NCBI RefSeq assembly: GCF_004011805.1
Contig: NZ_RCHJ01000014.1
Location: forward strand, 62,001-126,000
Reading direction: 5' to 3'
Length of the DNA: 64,000 bases
Source: Piscinibacter defluvii
GTDB lineage: Bacteria; Pseudomonadota; Gammaproteobacteria; Burkholderiales; Burkholderiaceae_C
Shown here: positions 61,437 through 64,000 of the stretch, one piece after another
Layout: each line of letters begins with the position of its first letter
Numbering within the stretch: the stretch's first letter is position 1
Made by a program: the position numbers and the translations under genes
Notes under the pieces: generated by a model
What the model was told of the DNA's origin: nothing
Seen by the model: the letters and a program-made list of their open reading frames with translations, nothing else
Database searches by the model: none

Positions 61437-64000
<2,564 letters not shown>

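Overview
The window is about 70% GC and reads as the chromosome of a sulfur-oxidising Burkholderiales bacterium, probably near the Rubrivivax/Leptothrix (Sphaerotilaceae) or Comamonadaceae lineages. This is inferred from the gene order ftsY, ffh, ccsA-like, PP0621-like, pilS, pilR, ampD, nrdA, from a NagGH-type salicylate 5-hydroxylase, and from C/G-rich nested-hairpin intergenic repeats. No 16S gene or other decisive marker is present.

Layout. (1) 1-6.8 kb: the start of an ECF sigma gene with two DGPF (YCII) proteins, a NahR/NagR-like LysR regulator divergent from nagGH and a PanE-like reductase, then a small exported protein, a ferric-reductase-like flavoprotein and a cytochrome b5-like protein. 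(2) 6.8-14.4 kb: a group 1 Isp-type [NiFe] hydrogenase (hynS-isp1-isp2-hynL) with its maturation protease, a short HupH-family protein, a TlpA-like protein, a methyltransferase and a divergent hypC. (3) 14.4-25.8 kb: a long minus-strand run headed by soeABC (cytoplasmic sulfite dehydrogenase), continuing through a TauE-type exporter, an Usp protein, a CMD-Rieske fusion, a FadL-type porin, a sulfide:quinone oxidoreductase, a pentapeptide-repeat protein and a rhodanese. (4) 26.0-27.9 kb: a soluble NarX-like kinase and a NarL-like regulator. (5) 27.9-41.3 kb: a nearly complete reverse dissimilatory sulfite reductase operon, dsrABEFHCMKLJOPN, then a DsrC paralogue without cysteines, dsrR and a siroheme methyltransferase. 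(6) 41.5-47.9 kb: a divergent ten-gene operon of mostly uncharacterised proteins, including an orphan Cas6-like protein, another cysteine-less DsrC paralogue, a TauD-like dioxygenase, an HTH/ferredoxin/reductase fusion, an S24-fold protein and a Sfum_1244-like protein. (7) 47.9-52.6 kb: tusA-dsrE2 and a YeeE transporter on the minus strand, soxYZ on the plus strand. (8) 52.6-64 kb: tRNA-Met and housekeeping genes.

How they fit together. Sulfide is oxidised by Sqr, sulfane sulfur enters through the rhodanese/TusA/DsrE2 and DsrEFH-DsrC relay, rDsrAB with DsrL and DsrMKJOP yields sulfite, and SoeABC oxidises sulfite to sulfate. SoxYZ could carry periplasmic thiosulfate sulfur, but no other sox gene is visible. 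The hydrogenase adds a second inorganic electron source.

The main new observation is a gapless 52-bp element present three times: between soeA and the NarX-like kinase, between dsrA and the ten-gene operon, and between tusA and soxY. Its TACCC-type half sites resemble NarL heptamers. I infer that the locally encoded NarXL-like pair controls a single sulfur regulon that includes the uncharacterised ten-gene operon.
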